64,000 nt of DNA from Oscillatoria princeps RMCB-10 (GCA_019359235.1 JAHHHT010000007.1:124001-188000); one strand, 5' to 3'; shown: positions 43,893 to 54,473, numbered from the stretch's first letter. The notes: generated from the letters alone by a model not told the origin. Program-made: numbers and translations.

Positions 43893-44150
43893 TCATACCA
43901 CGCGGTTGAAAATCGTCCAAACATCCCCATCCGAGCGGACATAAGGAACCGAGATGTTTTTGAAGCCGGTGATAAAAGGTTTGTAATATACCTGCCAGTA
44001 GCTGGGGCTGATTTCATCAGCTAGCCCCTTGAGTGCCTGTATTTCTTCTGCCAGTTCAGCTGCCAGTTGATTGATTCGCTCAGCATGGACCTTCGCCTGC
44101 TGTCTGCTCTCCTCTACCTGCTGCTGCATTGGGTTTCGTTTCGCTTCCAT
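43893..44150 (-). CDS. Small coiled-coil hypothetical protein
   Basis: An 85-residue protein. Residues about 8-48 form a heptad-rich helix (QQQVEESRQQAKVHAERINQ, LAAELAEEIQALKG), followed by a conserved-looking tail (ISPSYWQVYYKPFITGF, then DGDVWTIFNRVV). No signal peptide or known domain is present. The even amino-acid pattern and absence of repeats suggest a real gene, but I do not recognise the family. It is monocistronic between trpB and the large protease region. Confidence 0.6.
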   Translation of the reverse strand: MEAKRNPMQQQVEESRQQAKVHAERINQLAAELAEEIQALKGLADEISPSYWQVYYKPFITGFKNISVPYVRSDGDVWTIFNRVV

Positions 44151-45038
44151 CTGCCACCGCTCCCACGAGGTCTGTCTGATTCACTGTAGATTATTATCGG
44201 CGTTCGTGCCTGTCTGATATCAAGTGGGCTTTCGCCAGTTTTCTCACAACCCCCAACCCCCCGTAGGGCAGGCGTCCCGCCTGCCGGCACCTTTGAACTC
44301 ACGAAAGCGCACTATCTACAAGCCCGCAACCCTGCGCTGAGAAAGCCGTTGCACGCGCTCTGCACTTCAGCAGATTGAGACAGGCAAGATGCCAGGCGGG
44401 GTATGTCCGTATGGTGGCAGTGCCCACTCTTGCATTTGTCACTGTGAAATAGTGTTGGGAGCCAGACGCTGCGCGACAAACCCCTGCCGCTGGATTTCAC
44501 TCAAAGTCCGCAGCCCTGGCATGCCGCCCAGACTCACACCGGCTGGAACGGCGGCGCTATTTTACCTGATAAGCGCACAAATTGCTTATTTTAACGCTTA
44601 AATTTATCAACTATTTACGGCTAAAGCCGAACTTAAGAAAAATTCAATAAAATTTGCATTGATTCCGTATAATTTCGGATGCGAGTGGGTTGTCCTGCTA
44701 AGTATGGTCAGGAAATAGTTATAGCTGGTTACTGTCCGGATTGGGTGGCGAGAGCTTGCCAAGCAAACCAGCATTAAAGCCGAACACACCTGCATATTCT
44801 TTGGTTGCCGATCCCAATAAAATAAATGGCAGCAAATCAGACTTCTTAGAGACAAAGGCTCCCCGCAACCATGTTGGATTGTTTCTTGCCAGAGTCCGCT
44901 AAACCTAAGGACGTTTTCTTAAGGTTTGCGCCACCTCACACATCGAGAGGTCTTGTGGGATGCTTTCCCAACTAGAAGCTGCACCGGCAGCGGAGCTGAC
45001 GGAAAGCGAGCCGGTCGAAGAAGCACAGGAGCGAACAC
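44151..45038. other. Long spacer upstream of the giant protease gene
   Basis: No supported gene except a 30-codon upstream ORF at its right end. A possible promoter, TTCAAT (44643-44648) with TATAAT (44668-44673) at a 19-base gap, could start a leader of about 360 bases. Confidence 0.4.
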
Positions 45039-45051
45039 ATGTCAAGTTTTG
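44950..45051 (+). CDS. Upstream ORF overlapping the giant protease start
   Basis: ATG at about 44960 opens a 30-codon frame (MLSQLEAAPAAELTESEPVE, ending HVKF) whose stop TGA lies inside the first codons of the protease gene (ATGTCAAGTTTTGA). The peptide is acidic and unlike known proteins. Translational coupling or attenuation is possible; it may also be chance. Confidence 0.25.
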
Positions 45052-48000
45052 ATCTCGGAAACCTCAACAGCTTTTGCACAAAGACAGACGCCGTTGGCAT
45101 TGCCTCCCCCGACGACATTTACCAGTTCACCCTCAGTGAATCTGGCAGTTTTAGCGTCTCGCTCGCCGGCAGTAGCGCTCCTGTCACTTGGCTGTTGAAA
45201 GATAGTGCCGGCACAATCCTGCACATGGCTTCAACAAACGCAACTCATCCAGAAATCATTACCCTAAGTGATTTTGCGGCGGGAGACTACTCCCTGCAAG
45301 TCTCTCGCAGCACTGAGGACACCGGCTATACCCTCAACCTTGACCCCCTTACTGGTTTTCCGTTTGAATCCGGCTTTTTCACAGTGGGAGCGACGGGAGA
45401 GGTCAGCTTTGATTTCCTGCTCGATGGCGGCAACTATAAGGGCGAGATCGGGATCTTCAGCCTGCAAGGCATGGAGCAATTTGAAGCCGGTTCCCCTGAA
45501 TTCATCAAAGAAGCCTCTGGGCGGGCGCGGAGCAATTCCGAGCTGGGCTATACAGTCATTTCCGACAGCACGGAAGGAGCGAAGTTCAGTGCTGAACTGC
45601 CTTGGGAGCGGAATTTTAACGACGATGCTGAGGACTATCAAGATGTAAAGACCTTTACCATGCGTCCGGGAGATAAATTTGGCTTGATGCTGGTGCCCAA
45701 TGGTACGGTGCAGGATGTCTTTGACAATCCAGCGATTGATGGGAACAAGCGCCCGCTATTTTCTCTAGCTACTGCCAATCCCAATGGAGCTTTCCATGTT
45801 GGCCAAGTAGCCGACATGACCGGCGAAGGCAGTGCCTTCACTATGGAAGATGTGCGGGTTGATGCCGATACTAACGGCGACGGTATACCTGACACTGACA
45901 GCGACTACAACGACATGGTTTTCCAGGTCAAAGGTGCGGTCGGGAAAGCTGTCTTGCTGGATGAGGTGATCAATTCAAAGAGAGATTGGCGCAAGGAATT
46001 GCCGGAGCTGGTGAATTACGCTAAAGAGCAGATTGAACCGGCAGATCCCAACAAATCCCCTGAATCTTTGCAATTTACTGTCCAGACGCCTCACACAGCG
46101 GGCGAGACACTTACCGTGACGGGCGGTAAGGTCTATGATTCAGACGGAGCCACGGACCTGGCGAGGGTGGATTTCTGGCTGCGCAAAGATGGCGGCAGCT
46201 GGCTGGACATCGGTGATGCCATCGATTTCGCGGCTGATAGTGACGGCGGGGCGACATTCAACTACTCTTTGACGGATTTAGATGCCGGCGATTACCAGCT
46301 GACGGCGGTGGCGCACGACAAAGGGGGGGCGTTTAGCAATACTGTAACCCACAGCTTTTCCGTTCAAGAGCCGCCACCCCCAAATACAGCGCCTCAATTC
46401 TTGCAATTCACCACAGAACCTGTCCACACAGCCGGTGAGCCGGTGAACATTACCGGCGCTAGGGTTTATGACGCCAATGGAGCCGGTGACTTGGCCAAAG
46501 TGGATTTCTGGCTGCAGCAAGACGGTGGTGAGTGGGTTGATATTGGCGATGTCACCAGTTTCACTGCTGATGCGTCAGGGTGGGCAACTTTTGAGCACAC
46601 ACTGACGGATTTAGGTGCCGGCAGCTACCAGCTAAAAGCTGTGGCCATCGACAGGGCCGGTGCGGCAAGTTCTGAGGTGGTTCAAAGCTTCCAGGTCAAT
46701 CCGGCAAATGAGGCACCGGCTTCTTTGCAATTCACCACAGAACCTGTCCACACAGCGGGCGAGCCGGTGAACATTACCGGCGCTAAGGTTTATGACGCCA
46801 ATGGAGCCGGTGACTTGGCCAAGGTGGAGTTTTCCCTCCTGAAGGACGCCGGTGACTGGGTTGATCTTGAGGATGTCACCAGTTTCACCGCTGATGGTGA
46901 GGGGTGGGCAACCTTTGAACACTCGCTGACGGATTTAGATGCCGGCAGCTACCAGCTGAAAGCTGTGGCCATCGATAGCGCCGGTGCGGTCAGCGAGGAG
47001 GTGGTTCAAAGCTTCCAGGTCAATCCGGCTTCTCAGGCACCGGCTTCTTTGCAATTCACCACAGAACCTGTCCACACAGCCGGTGAGCCGGTGAACATTA
47101 CCGGCGCTAAGGTCTACGACGCCAATGGAGCCGGTGACTTGGCCAAAGTGGATTTCTGGCTGCAGCAAGACGGCGGTGAGTGGGTTGATATTGGCGATGT
47201 CACCAGTTTCACTGCTGATGGTGAGGGGTGGGCAACTTTTGAACACTCGCTGACAGATTTAGATGCCGGCAGCTACAGGCTCAAGGCTGTGGCCATCGAT
47301 AGCGCCGGTGCGGTCAGCGAGGAGGTGGTTCAAAGCTTCCAGGTCAATCCGGCAAATGAGGCACCGGCTTCTTTGCAATTCACCACAGAACCTGTCCACA
47401 CAGCCGGTGAGCCGGTGAACATTACCGGCGCTAAGGTCTACGACGCCAATGGAGCCGGTGACTTGGCCAAGGTGGAGTTTTCCCTCCTGAAGGACGCCGG
47501 TGACTGGGTTGATCTTGAGGATGTCACCAGTTTCACTGCTGATGGTGAGGGGTGGGCAACCTTTGAACACTCGCTGACAGATTTAGGTGCCGGCAGCTAC
47601 CAGATTAAAGCTGTGGCCATCGATAGCGCTGGTGCGGTCAGCGAGGAGGTGGTTCAAAGCTTCCAAGTCAATCCGGTAAATGAGGCACCGGCCCAGCTGC
47701 AATTCTTTACAACCCAGCCGCTGTACACAGCGGGCGAGCCGGTGAACATTACCGGCGCTAAGGTCTATGACGCTAATGGAGTTGGGGACTTGGCCAAGGT
47801 TAAGTTTTCCCTGCAGAAGGACAGCGGTGAGTGGGCTGATATTGGCGATGTCACCAGTTTCACTGCTGATGCGTCAGGGTGGCCAACTTTCAGTTATTCC
47901 TTAACTGATTTGGATGCCGGCAGCTACCAGCTGAAAGCTGTGGCCATCGATAGCGCCGGTGCGGTCAGCGACGAGGTGGTTCAAAGCTTCCAGGTCAATC

Positions 48001-51000
48001 CGGCAAATGAGGCACCGGCTTCTTTGCAATTCACCACAGAACCTGTCCACACAGCCGGTGAGCCGGTGAACATTACCGGCGCTAAGGTCTTAGACACGAA
48101 TGGAGCGGCTGACTTGGCCAAAGTGGATTTCTGGCTGCAGCAAGACGGTGGTGAGTGGGTTGATATTGGCGATGTCACCAGTTTCACCGCTGATGCGTCA
48201 GGGTGGGCAACCTTTGAATACTCGTTGACAGATTTAGGTGCCGGCAGCTACCAGCTGAAAGCTGTGGCCATCGATAGGGCCGGTGCGGTTAGCAACGAGG
48301 CGGTTCAAAGCTTCCAGGTCAATCCGGCAAATGAGGCACCGGCCCAGTTGCAATTCTTTACAACCCAGCCGCTGTACACAGCAGGAGAGCCGGTGACGCT
48401 CACCGGCGCTAAGGTCCATGACGCGAATGGAGCGGCTGACTTAGCCAAGATTGATTTCTGGCTCCAGCAAGACGGTGGTGAGTGGGTTGATATTGGCGAT
48501 GTCACCAGTTTCACCGCTGATGGTGAGGGGTGGGCAACCTTTGAACACACAGTGACAGATTTAGATGCCGGCAGCTACCAGCTCAAGGCTGTGGCCATTG
48601 ATAGCGCCGGTGCGGTCAGTAACGAGGTGGTTCAAAGCTTCCAGGTCAATCCGGCAAATGAAGCACCGGCTTCTTTGCAATTCACCACAGAACCTGTCCA
48701 CACAGCTGGCGAGCCGGTTCGCCTCACCGGCGCTAAGGTCTTAGACGCGAATGGAGCGGCTGACTTGGCCAAAGTGGATTTCTGGCTCCAGCAAGACGGT
48801 GGTGAGTGGGTTGATATTGAGGATGTCACCAGTTTCACCGCTGATGGTGAGGGGTGGGCAACCTTTGAACACTCGCTGACGGATTTAGATGCCGGCAGCT
48901 ACCAGCTGAAAGCTGTGGCCATCGATAGCGCCGGTGCGGTCAGCGACGAGGTGGTTCAAAGCTTCCAGGTCAATCCGGTAAATGAGGCACCGGCTTCTTT
49001 GCAATTCACCACAGAACCTGTCCACACAGCCGGTGAGCCGGTGAACATTACCGGCGCTAAGGTCTACGACGCCAATGGAGCCGGTGACTTGGCCAAGGTG
49101 GAGTTTTCCCTCCTGAAGGACGCCGGTGACTGGGTTGATCTTGAGGATGTCACCAGTTTCACCGCTGATGGTGAGGGTTGGGCAACCTTTGAATACTCGC
49201 TGACGGATTTAGGTGCCGGCAGCTACCAGATTAAAGCTGTGGCCATCGATAGGGCTGGTGCCGTCAGCGAGGAGGTGGTTCAAAGCTTCCAAGTCAATCC
49301 GGTAAATGAGGCACCGGCCCAGTTGCAATTCTTTACGACCCAGCCGCTTTACACAGCGGGAGTGCCGGTCAGCATTACCGGCGCTAAGGTCTATGATGCC
49401 AATGGAACGGGCGATTTGGCCAAGGTGGCTTTCTCGCTCCAGAAGGACGGCGGTGAGTGGGTTGATATTGGCCATGTCACCAGCTTCACTTCCGATATTG
49501 AAGGCTGGGCAGCTTTCAGTTATTCCCTGACTGATTTAGATGCCGGCAGCTACCAGCTGAAGGGTGTGGCCACAGACCAATCGGGAGCGGTAAGCAACGA
49601 GGTGATCCAAAGCTTTTCCGTCAGCGCTCCCCTACCGGCGAATACGCCACCTCAAACTTTGCAATTTGGCACGCTGCCGTCTTATACAGCCGGTGAGACA
49701 GTCAGCCTGACTGGCGGTAAAGTTTATGACGCCGATGGGACAGCTGACGTTAGCAAAGTCAGTTTCTGGCTGCAGAAGGACGGCGGGGACTGGCAGCAGA
49801 GGACTGATGTCAAACAGTTCACTGCCGGTGGTGAGGGCTGGGCCGACTTCAGCTATGAATTGACTGGGTTGGAAGCCGGGAGTTACCAGCTGAAGGCGAT
49901 TGCCTACGATGGGACCAACGCTGCAAGTAATGCGGTGATTCAAAGCTTTTCGGTGGTTAGCGAGCCGGTGGTGGTTGAACCGCCGCCCAACACACCGCCT
50001 CAACTGTTGCAATTTAGCACCCAGCCGGTTTACAGCGTTTACGAGACAGCCAGTTTGACAGGGGCCAAGGTCTATGACCCAGACGGTGCCAGCGATTTGT
50101 CGAGAGTGGATTTTTGGCTGAAGTCGGACAGCGGGGACTGGACGGACATCAGCGATGTCACCTCCTTCGCAGCTGAAGGTGAGGGTTGGGGGACTTTCAG
50201 CTATTCCTTGCCGTTTTTAGGGGTTGGCAGTTACGAACTCAAGGCAGTCGCCTATGACTGGGCCGGTGCTGCAAGCAATACGGTGACTCAAAGTTTTTGG
50301 GTCTACGATCCGATTGAGCCATATTACAACACATCGCCGGAATCCTTGCAATTCAGGACTTTGCCGCTGTACACAACTGCTGAGACGCTCAGTTTCAGTG
50401 GCGCTAAGGTGTATGACCCCGACGGAACTAGCGACCTCTCAAAAGTGGATTTCTGGCTGCGCAAGCCAACAGGTGAGTGGGTTGACATCAATGATGTCAC
50501 GGAGTTCAGCACCGACAGTAAGGGCAGGGCTCGGTTCAGCTTCAAGTACGACTTGAAAGGGTTAGCCCCTGGAAATTACCAGTTGTGGGCGGAGGCTTAT
50601 GACCAAGGGGGGGCTGCAAGTAACACAGCGACTCAAAACTTTACCGTGATCAGCGATCCGGGGGGAAGTGGACTGTCAGATGAGGTGAGGTTGGCTATAG
50701 CGCAGGCGGCGAATCTGGAAAACTACGACCCTGAGGCGCTAGCCCAAACGCGCGAATGGGTGGTCTGGGTGACGCCCGGTCAGTCCTCACAAGAGTTGGC
50801 CACTCGCCTGGGTGCGGTGGATCTGGGTGCGACTGGACACATCCCGAATACTTACATCTGGGGGCTTCCTGAGAGTGTCGCGCCGGAGGTGATGGCTGAG
50901 CAGCTAGGCTCCTTGAGCGGAGTCGAATTCGCCTACCCGCTTGTCCCGTTTCAGCCAGAGCTGCTATCTGAACCGAACGATCCGCGCTTCCCCGATCAGT

Positions 51001-54000
51001 GGCACTTGCGAAGCGGTGTCAACCCAAGTGCTGATGCGAATATTACCGCTGCTTGGAACCTTCCCGTTCCGGGGAAGCCGTCCCAAACGGTGCGGGGAAG
51101 GGGTGTGGTTATTGGCATTGTCGATGACGGTCTGGACTATACGCACCTGGATTTAAAAGGCCGGTACTTAAATAATCTCAGCTGGGACTTTAATGAAGGC
51201 GATAGCAATCCATCGCCGACCTACAATGATATTCTTCTCGCAAAGAATTTGCCGAAAAAAATTAAGGATTTTACTTGGGGCCAGGACTTCTCTATAGATG
51301 TTCCTTTAACTGGAGTGGTAAGCGACGTGAATGTCCGCTTGGACATCACGCACCCTTACGTCAACGATTTGGAGGGTTTCTTGGTTAGCCCAGATGAACC
51401 GATATTTAATCCTCTGATAGTGCAGGGCGCTCAGTCTTCCAGGAGAATAAAAGGAGGAACGGATGGGGATGAAGATCCGGTGGAGCTGTTCAGTGATGTG
51501 GGCGGTAGTGGCGACAACTTCACAAACACTAAATTCGATGACGGAGCACTCCCGTTAATTATCAATGGAATTGCGCCTTTTTACGGCAGCTTCAAACCGG
51601 AGGGGCATTTAGCTGATTTTAATGATCAGTGGGTAGGTGGGGTCTGGAAACTAAGGATTAATGACACTTTAAAAGGAAAACAAAAAGGAAAACCCAGCTC
51701 TTTAGACAACTGGGGATTGGAGTTAGAGACCTACAACCCTCACGGAACATCAGTAGCGGGGGTAGCGGCAGCGAGTGGCAATAACGGGATTGGCGGGAGT
51801 GGCGTGGCTCCGGAAGCCTCTTTAGCTGGGCTGCGCCTGGTCGCTGATGAGGTCACAGACACACAGATAGCTGGCGCTTTGTTCTACAGGAACTCGGATA
51901 TCGATATCTACAACAACAGTTGGAAGCTAGAAGAGCCGCTGGTTAGCCTGCCGCTAAGTTTGAGAGCGATGGGGGCAGGGAGCACTAAAGGACGAAACAA
52001 CCTTGGCAATATTTATGTTTTTGGAGCTGGCAATGATGGGTGGATCGGCGGCAATGTGAATTATAATGGCTTCGCTAACTCTCGCTATGCAATCGCAGTG
52101 GGAGCTATTGATGGCACCGGCAAGCAAAGTTGGTACAGTGAACCGGGAGCGTCCCTGTTGGTTTCTGCCTACGCCAGCAGCGGTGGAGTCGGCATCACTA
52201 CGACAGATATTGCCGGCAGCAGGGGTTACGATCAGGGGGATAACACCAGCCGCTTTGGCGGCACGTCCGCCGCTTCAGCTATGGTTTCTGGTGTGATTGC
52301 CTTGATGCTGGAGGCCAATCCCAATTTGACCTGGCGCGATGTCCAGCACATTTTAGTCGGAACGGCCAAACAAAATGATGCCCCCACTCTCACCCACGAC
52401 AAAGGCTGGACTACCAATGGAGCCGGATATCACATCAACTATAAATATGGCTTTGGGGCGGTCGATGGGGAAGCCGCCGTTAAAGCAGCGAGAAACTGGA
52501 CGCCGGTAGGAAAGGAACTGAAAGTCAGTTCTAACCTGGAGAGCGTGACTGAAAATATTCCCGACGGGGACGAGACTGGAGTTTCTTCTACGGTTAGCAT
52601 TAATGACAACATCACGGTCGAAAAGGTCGAGGTGGTGTTCGATGCTAAGCATAAGGACTGGGGTGACCTGAAAGTGGTTCTCAAATCTCCGGACGGTACG
52701 GAGTCTGTTTTGGCCCAGCCTATATACGATGAATCGAGTTTAAGCAATAGCAAGAAGCAGGCCCCTGAAGGAAGCTACTGGACGTTTACCTCTGTCCGCC
52801 ACTGGGGCGAGTCGTCCAAGGGAGACTGGACATTGGAGGTTCTCGATGAGGACGGCAACCAAGTTGAAGGGATCTGGAATTCTTGGAAGCTGAACATCTA
52901 CGGTACTGAACCGGCAGTTACCGTGAGTGCCACCGACGCCAATGCATCGGAGAGCGGCGATCCTGGCGCGTTCATCTTCAGGCGCACCGGCAGCTTGAAA
53001 GAGGAGCTGACAGTGAATTACTCTGTAGCGGGGGATGCCACCAATGGCGAAGACTACAGCGCTCTGAGCGGCAGCGTGACTATCCCAGTTGGGAAGTCTT
53101 CTGTCACCGTTCCCATCACCCCCATCGATGACACGGTGCTGGAAGGGACTGAGACGGTGCAGGTTAGTGTCATTGATGGCAAGGGTTACAGTGCCGGTGC
53201 CGGCGGCAGAGCTGCGGTGGCGATTGCGGACAACGAAATGCTGACACCAGAGGTCAACCACTGGAATGCAAAGTTCATCAACCGGACAGCTGAGAATGCA
53301 GGCGACCGCAACAGCTACGATTTCAGCAACCCAGCCGCAGTTCTCGATCTGGGCGACCAGCATCAGGGACGCACCGACGGCGGCATACGCCTGTCCCAAG
53401 ATTGGGGTGCGGGGAGTCCAGCTGCTAGCGTGCAAACCGATAACTTTGCGATGGATGCCTGGACTCGCACCACTCTTGAGGCCGGCAAGCTTTACAAGAT
53501 TACCACTCGCTCCGATGACGGCACTTGGTTCACGCTCCGAAACGTCCAGACGGGCAATTTGATTGACAATGTTGTGGATGGGGAGAATGGCGGATACTGG
53601 AATCGCGGCGAGTTCGCAGACCGGACAATTTTCTTCAAAGTCCCTGAATCGGGTGAATATGATTTCCACGTCTTGTTCTACGAAATGACAAGCGCTGCCA
53701 AGGTCGATGTCAACCTAGAAGAAGTTAAACCTTTTGACACTTTTCCAAGTGGCCAAGAAGCTGCGAACTGGAAATCTAATGTCTTCTGGTGGGATAGAAA
53801 GTCGGGGAAGGTGCCTCCCGCAGATTTCTCCAGCGACCCCAACAATCTTATTGGCGCGATCAGTCAGGGAGCGAATGTCCGCAGCGATGGCAAACCCGGT
53901 ATTGCCTTTGATTTCAGCAAGAGCTACCAGCCTTTAAATAATGATATCAATTTCCCGGATGACAATTACGCTATCCGCAGCTCCACTCAGGCTTATCTTG

Positions 54001-54473
54001 AGGCCGGTGTGAAATATCGGGCGCGGGTGCGCGGAGATGACGGCTTCAAGTTGATGGCCAAGCTGGCCAACACCGATGAGTGGGTTTACATCACCCCGAA
54101 AGAGCAGTGGCAGCAGGCTTACGGAGACCCGCAACAAATTGAGTTTACGGTTCCCCAGAGCGGGACATACGATATGTACTTCGACTACTATGAAGAGCGC
54201 GGGAATGCTTACTTTGATTTGTCTTGGGAATCGGTTCCCTTCACTGGAAAAGTAATAGCAACTATTGGGGCCATAGTTCGCTCTGGCCCTGGCACAAGTT
54301 ACGAGAAGGTTGGATTGCTAGGTTTCCAAACACCCCTAACATTTGACAAATGGACGGAGGGCGAGTTTGTAGACTATACGTCTGAGCTAGAAACGTCAAG
54401 CTCACGGTGGTATCGGATCGCAGGCACAACAGATCAGTGGATATCTGCAGCGATTATCAGTGGCGGGCCTTGA
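45039..54473 (+). CDS. Giant modular kexin-like subtilase with 14 adhesin-type repeats
   Basis: This is a 3144-residue protein; AGGAG precedes the ATG. There is no N-terminal signal peptide. Order: PPC-like beta domain (about 1-105); DUF4114-like domain (about 110-310, ending SDYNDMVFQVKG); 14 repeats of about 108 residues (about 340-1870) on the pattern LQFTTEPVHTAGEPVNITGA; propeptide-like region (about 1885-1985); S8 catalytic domain with Asp2029 (IVDDGLDYTHLDL), His2235 (HGTSVAGVAAASG) and Ser2410 (GGTSAASAMVSG); P-domain (about 2495-2620); Calx-beta (about 2622-2730); two PA14-like domains (about 2735-3065); SH3-like domain (about 3070-3144). A second P-domain-like block (VSDVNVRLDITHPYVNDLEG to LDNWGLELE) sits between Asp and His. 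It is probably extracellular, exported by a type I-like or unknown route, and acts as a surface protease/adhesin. Confidence 0.92.
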   Translation: MSSFDLGNLNSFCTKTDAVGIASPDDIYQFTLSESGSFSVSLAGSSAPVTWLLKDSAGTILHMASTNATHPEIITLSDFAAGDYSLQVSRSTEDTGYTLNLDPLTGFPFESGFFTVGATGEVSFDFLLDGGNYKGEIGIFSLQGMEQFEAGSPEFIKEASGRARSNSELGYTVISDSTEGAKFSAELPWERNFNDDAEDYQDVKTFTMRPGDKFGLMLVPNGTVQDVFDNPAIDGNKRPLFSLATANPNGAFHVGQVADMTGEGSAFTMEDVRVDADTNGDGIPDTDSDYNDMVFQVKGAVGKAVLLDEVINSKRDWRKELPELVNYAKEQIEPADPNKSPESLQFTVQTPHTAGETLTVTGGKVYDSDGATDLARVDFWLRKDGGSWLDIGDAIDFAADSDGGATFNYSLTDLDAGDYQLTAVAHDKGGAFSNTVTHSFSVQEPPPPNTAPQFLQFTTEPVHTAGEPVNITGARVYDANGAGDLAKVDFWLQQDGGEWVDIGDVTSFTADASGWATFEHTLTDLGAGSYQLKAVAIDRAGAASSEVVQSFQVNPANEAPASLQFTTEPVHTAGEPVNITGAKVYDANGAGDLAKVEFSLLKDAGDWVDLEDVTSFTADGEGWATFEHSLTDLDAGSYQLKAVAIDSAGAVSEEVVQSFQVNPASQAPASLQFTTEPVHTAGEPVNITGAKVYDANGAGDLAKVDFWLQQDGGEWVDIGDVTSFTADGEGWATFEHSLTDLDAGSYRLKAVAIDSAGAVSEEVVQSFQVNPANEAPASLQFTTEPVHTAGEPVNITGAKVYDANGAGDLAKVEFSLLKDAGDWVDLEDVTSFTADGEGWATFEHSLTDLGAGSYQIKAVAIDSAGAVSEEVVQSFQVNPVNEAPAQLQFFTTQPLYTAGEPVNITGAKVYDANGVGDLAKVKFSLQKDSGEWADIGDVTSFTADASGWPTFSYSLTDLDAGSYQLKAVAIDSAGAVSDEVVQSFQVNPANEAPASLQFTTEPVHTAGEPVNITGAKVLDTNGAADLAKVDFWLQQDGGEWVDIGDVTSFTADASGWATFEYSLTDLGAGSYQLKAVAIDRAGAVSNEAVQSFQVNPANEAPAQLQFFTTQPLYTAGEPVTLTGAKVHDANGAADLAKIDFWLQQDGGEWVDIGDVTSFTADGEGWATFEHTVTDLDAGSYQLKAVAIDSAGAVSNEVVQSFQVNPANEAPASLQFTTEPVHTAGEPVRLTGAKVLDANGAADLAKVDFWLQQDGGEWVDIEDVTSFTADGEGWATFEHSLTDLDAGSYQLKAVAIDSAGAVSDEVVQSFQVNPVNEAPASLQFTTEPVHTAGEPVNITGAKVYDANGAGDLAKVEFSLLKDAGDWVDLEDVTSFTADGEGWATFEYSLTDLGAGSYQIKAVAIDRAGAVSEEVVQSFQVNPVNEAPAQLQFFTTQPLYTAGVPVSITGAKVYDANGTGDLAKVAFSLQKDGGEWVDIGHVTSFTSDIEGWAAFSYSLTDLDAGSYQLKGVATDQSGAVSNEVIQSFSVSAPLPANTPPQTLQFGTLPSYTAGETVSLTGGKVYDADGTADVSKVSFWLQKDGGDWQQRTDVKQFTAGGEGWADFSYELTGLEAGSYQLKAIAYDGTNAASNAVIQSFSVVSEPVVVEPPPNTPPQLLQFSTQPVYSVYETASLTGAKVYDPDGASDLSRVDFWLKSDSGDWTDISDVTSFAAEGEGWGTFSYSLPFLGVGSYELKAVAYDWAGAASNTVTQSFWVYDPIEPYYNTSPESLQFRTLPLYTTAETLSFSGAKVYDPDGTSDLSKVDFWLRKPTGEWVDINDVTEFSTDSKGRARFSFKYDLKGLAPGNYQLWAEAYDQGGAASNTATQNFTVISDPGGSGLSDEVRLAIAQAANLENYDPEALAQTREWVVWVTPGQSSQELATRLGAVDLGATGHIPNTYIWGLPESVAPEVMAEQLGSLSGVEFAYPLVPFQPELLSEPNDPRFPDQWHLRSGVNPSADANITAAWNLPVPGKPSQTVRGRGVVIGIVDDGLDYTHLDLKGRYLNNLSWDFNEGDSNPSPTYNDILLAKNLPKKIKDFTWGQDFSIDVPLTGVVSDVNVRLDITHPYVNDLEGFLVSPDEPIFNPLIVQGAQSSRRIKGGTDGDEDPVELFSDVGGSGDNFTNTKFDDGALPLIINGIAPFYGSFKPEGHLADFNDQWVGGVWKLRINDTLKGKQKGKPSSLDNWGLELETYNPHGTSVAGVAAASGNNGIGGSGVAPEASLAGLRLVADEVTDTQIAGALFYRNSDIDIYNNSWKLEEPLVSLPLSLRAMGAGSTKGRNNLGNIYVFGAGNDGWIGGNVNYNGFANSRYAIAVGAIDGTGKQSWYSEPGASLLVSAYASSGGVGITTTDIAGSRGYDQGDNTSRFGGTSAASAMVSGVIALMLEANPNLTWRDVQHILVGTAKQNDAPTLTHDKGWTTNGAGYHINYKYGFGAVDGEAAVKAARNWTPVGKELKVSSNLESVTENIPDGDETGVSSTVSINDNITVEKVEVVFDAKHKDWGDLKVVLKSPDGTESVLAQPIYDESSLSNSKKQAPEGSYWTFTSVRHWGESSKGDWTLEVLDEDGNQVEGIWNSWKLNIYGTEPAVTVSATDANASESGDPGAFIFRRTGSLKEELTVNYSVAGDATNGEDYSALSGSVTIPVGKSSVTVPITPIDDTVLEGTETVQVSVIDGKGYSAGAGGRAAVAIADNEMLTPEVNHWNAKFINRTAENAGDRNSYDFSNPAAVLDLGDQHQGRTDGGIRLSQDWGAGSPAASVQTDNFAMDAWTRTTLEAGKLYKITTRSDDGTWFTLRNVQTGNLIDNVVDGENGGYWNRGEFADRTIFFKVPESGEYDFHVLFYEMTSAAKVDVNLEEVKPFDTFPSGQEAANWKSNVFWWDRKSGKVPPADFSSDPNNLIGAISQGANVRSDGKPGIAFDFSKSYQPLNNDINFPDDNYAIRSSTQAYLEAGVKYRARVRGDDGFKLMAKLANTDEWVYITPKEQWQQAYGDPQQIEFTVPQSGTYDMYFDYYEERGNAYFDLSWESVPFTGKVIATIGAIVRSGPGTSYEKVGLLGFQTPLTFDKWTEGEFVDYTSELETSSSRWYRIAGTTDQWISAAIISGGP
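46057..50645 (+). repeat. Fourteen tandem repeats of about 324-330 bp in the protease gene
   Basis: Repeats 1 and 12-14 are diverged. Repeats 2-11 are nearly identical in long DNA stretches. At least three classes alternate: VDFWLQQDGGEWVDIGDV, VEFSLLKDAGDWVDLEDV and LQFFTTQPLYTAG. The mosaic suggests recombination or gene conversion. The fold looks like an Ig-like/Bap-type adhesin repeat. Confidence 0.9.

Noticed and set aside
44300-44600. Possible gene remnant upstream of the giant protease
   Set aside because: Minus-strand fragments looked vaguely protein-like but matched no family and contain stops.
46278-48838. Repeated minus-strand ORFs within the giant protease gene
   Set aside because: They recur with each DNA repeat and are antisense shadows of the real gene.
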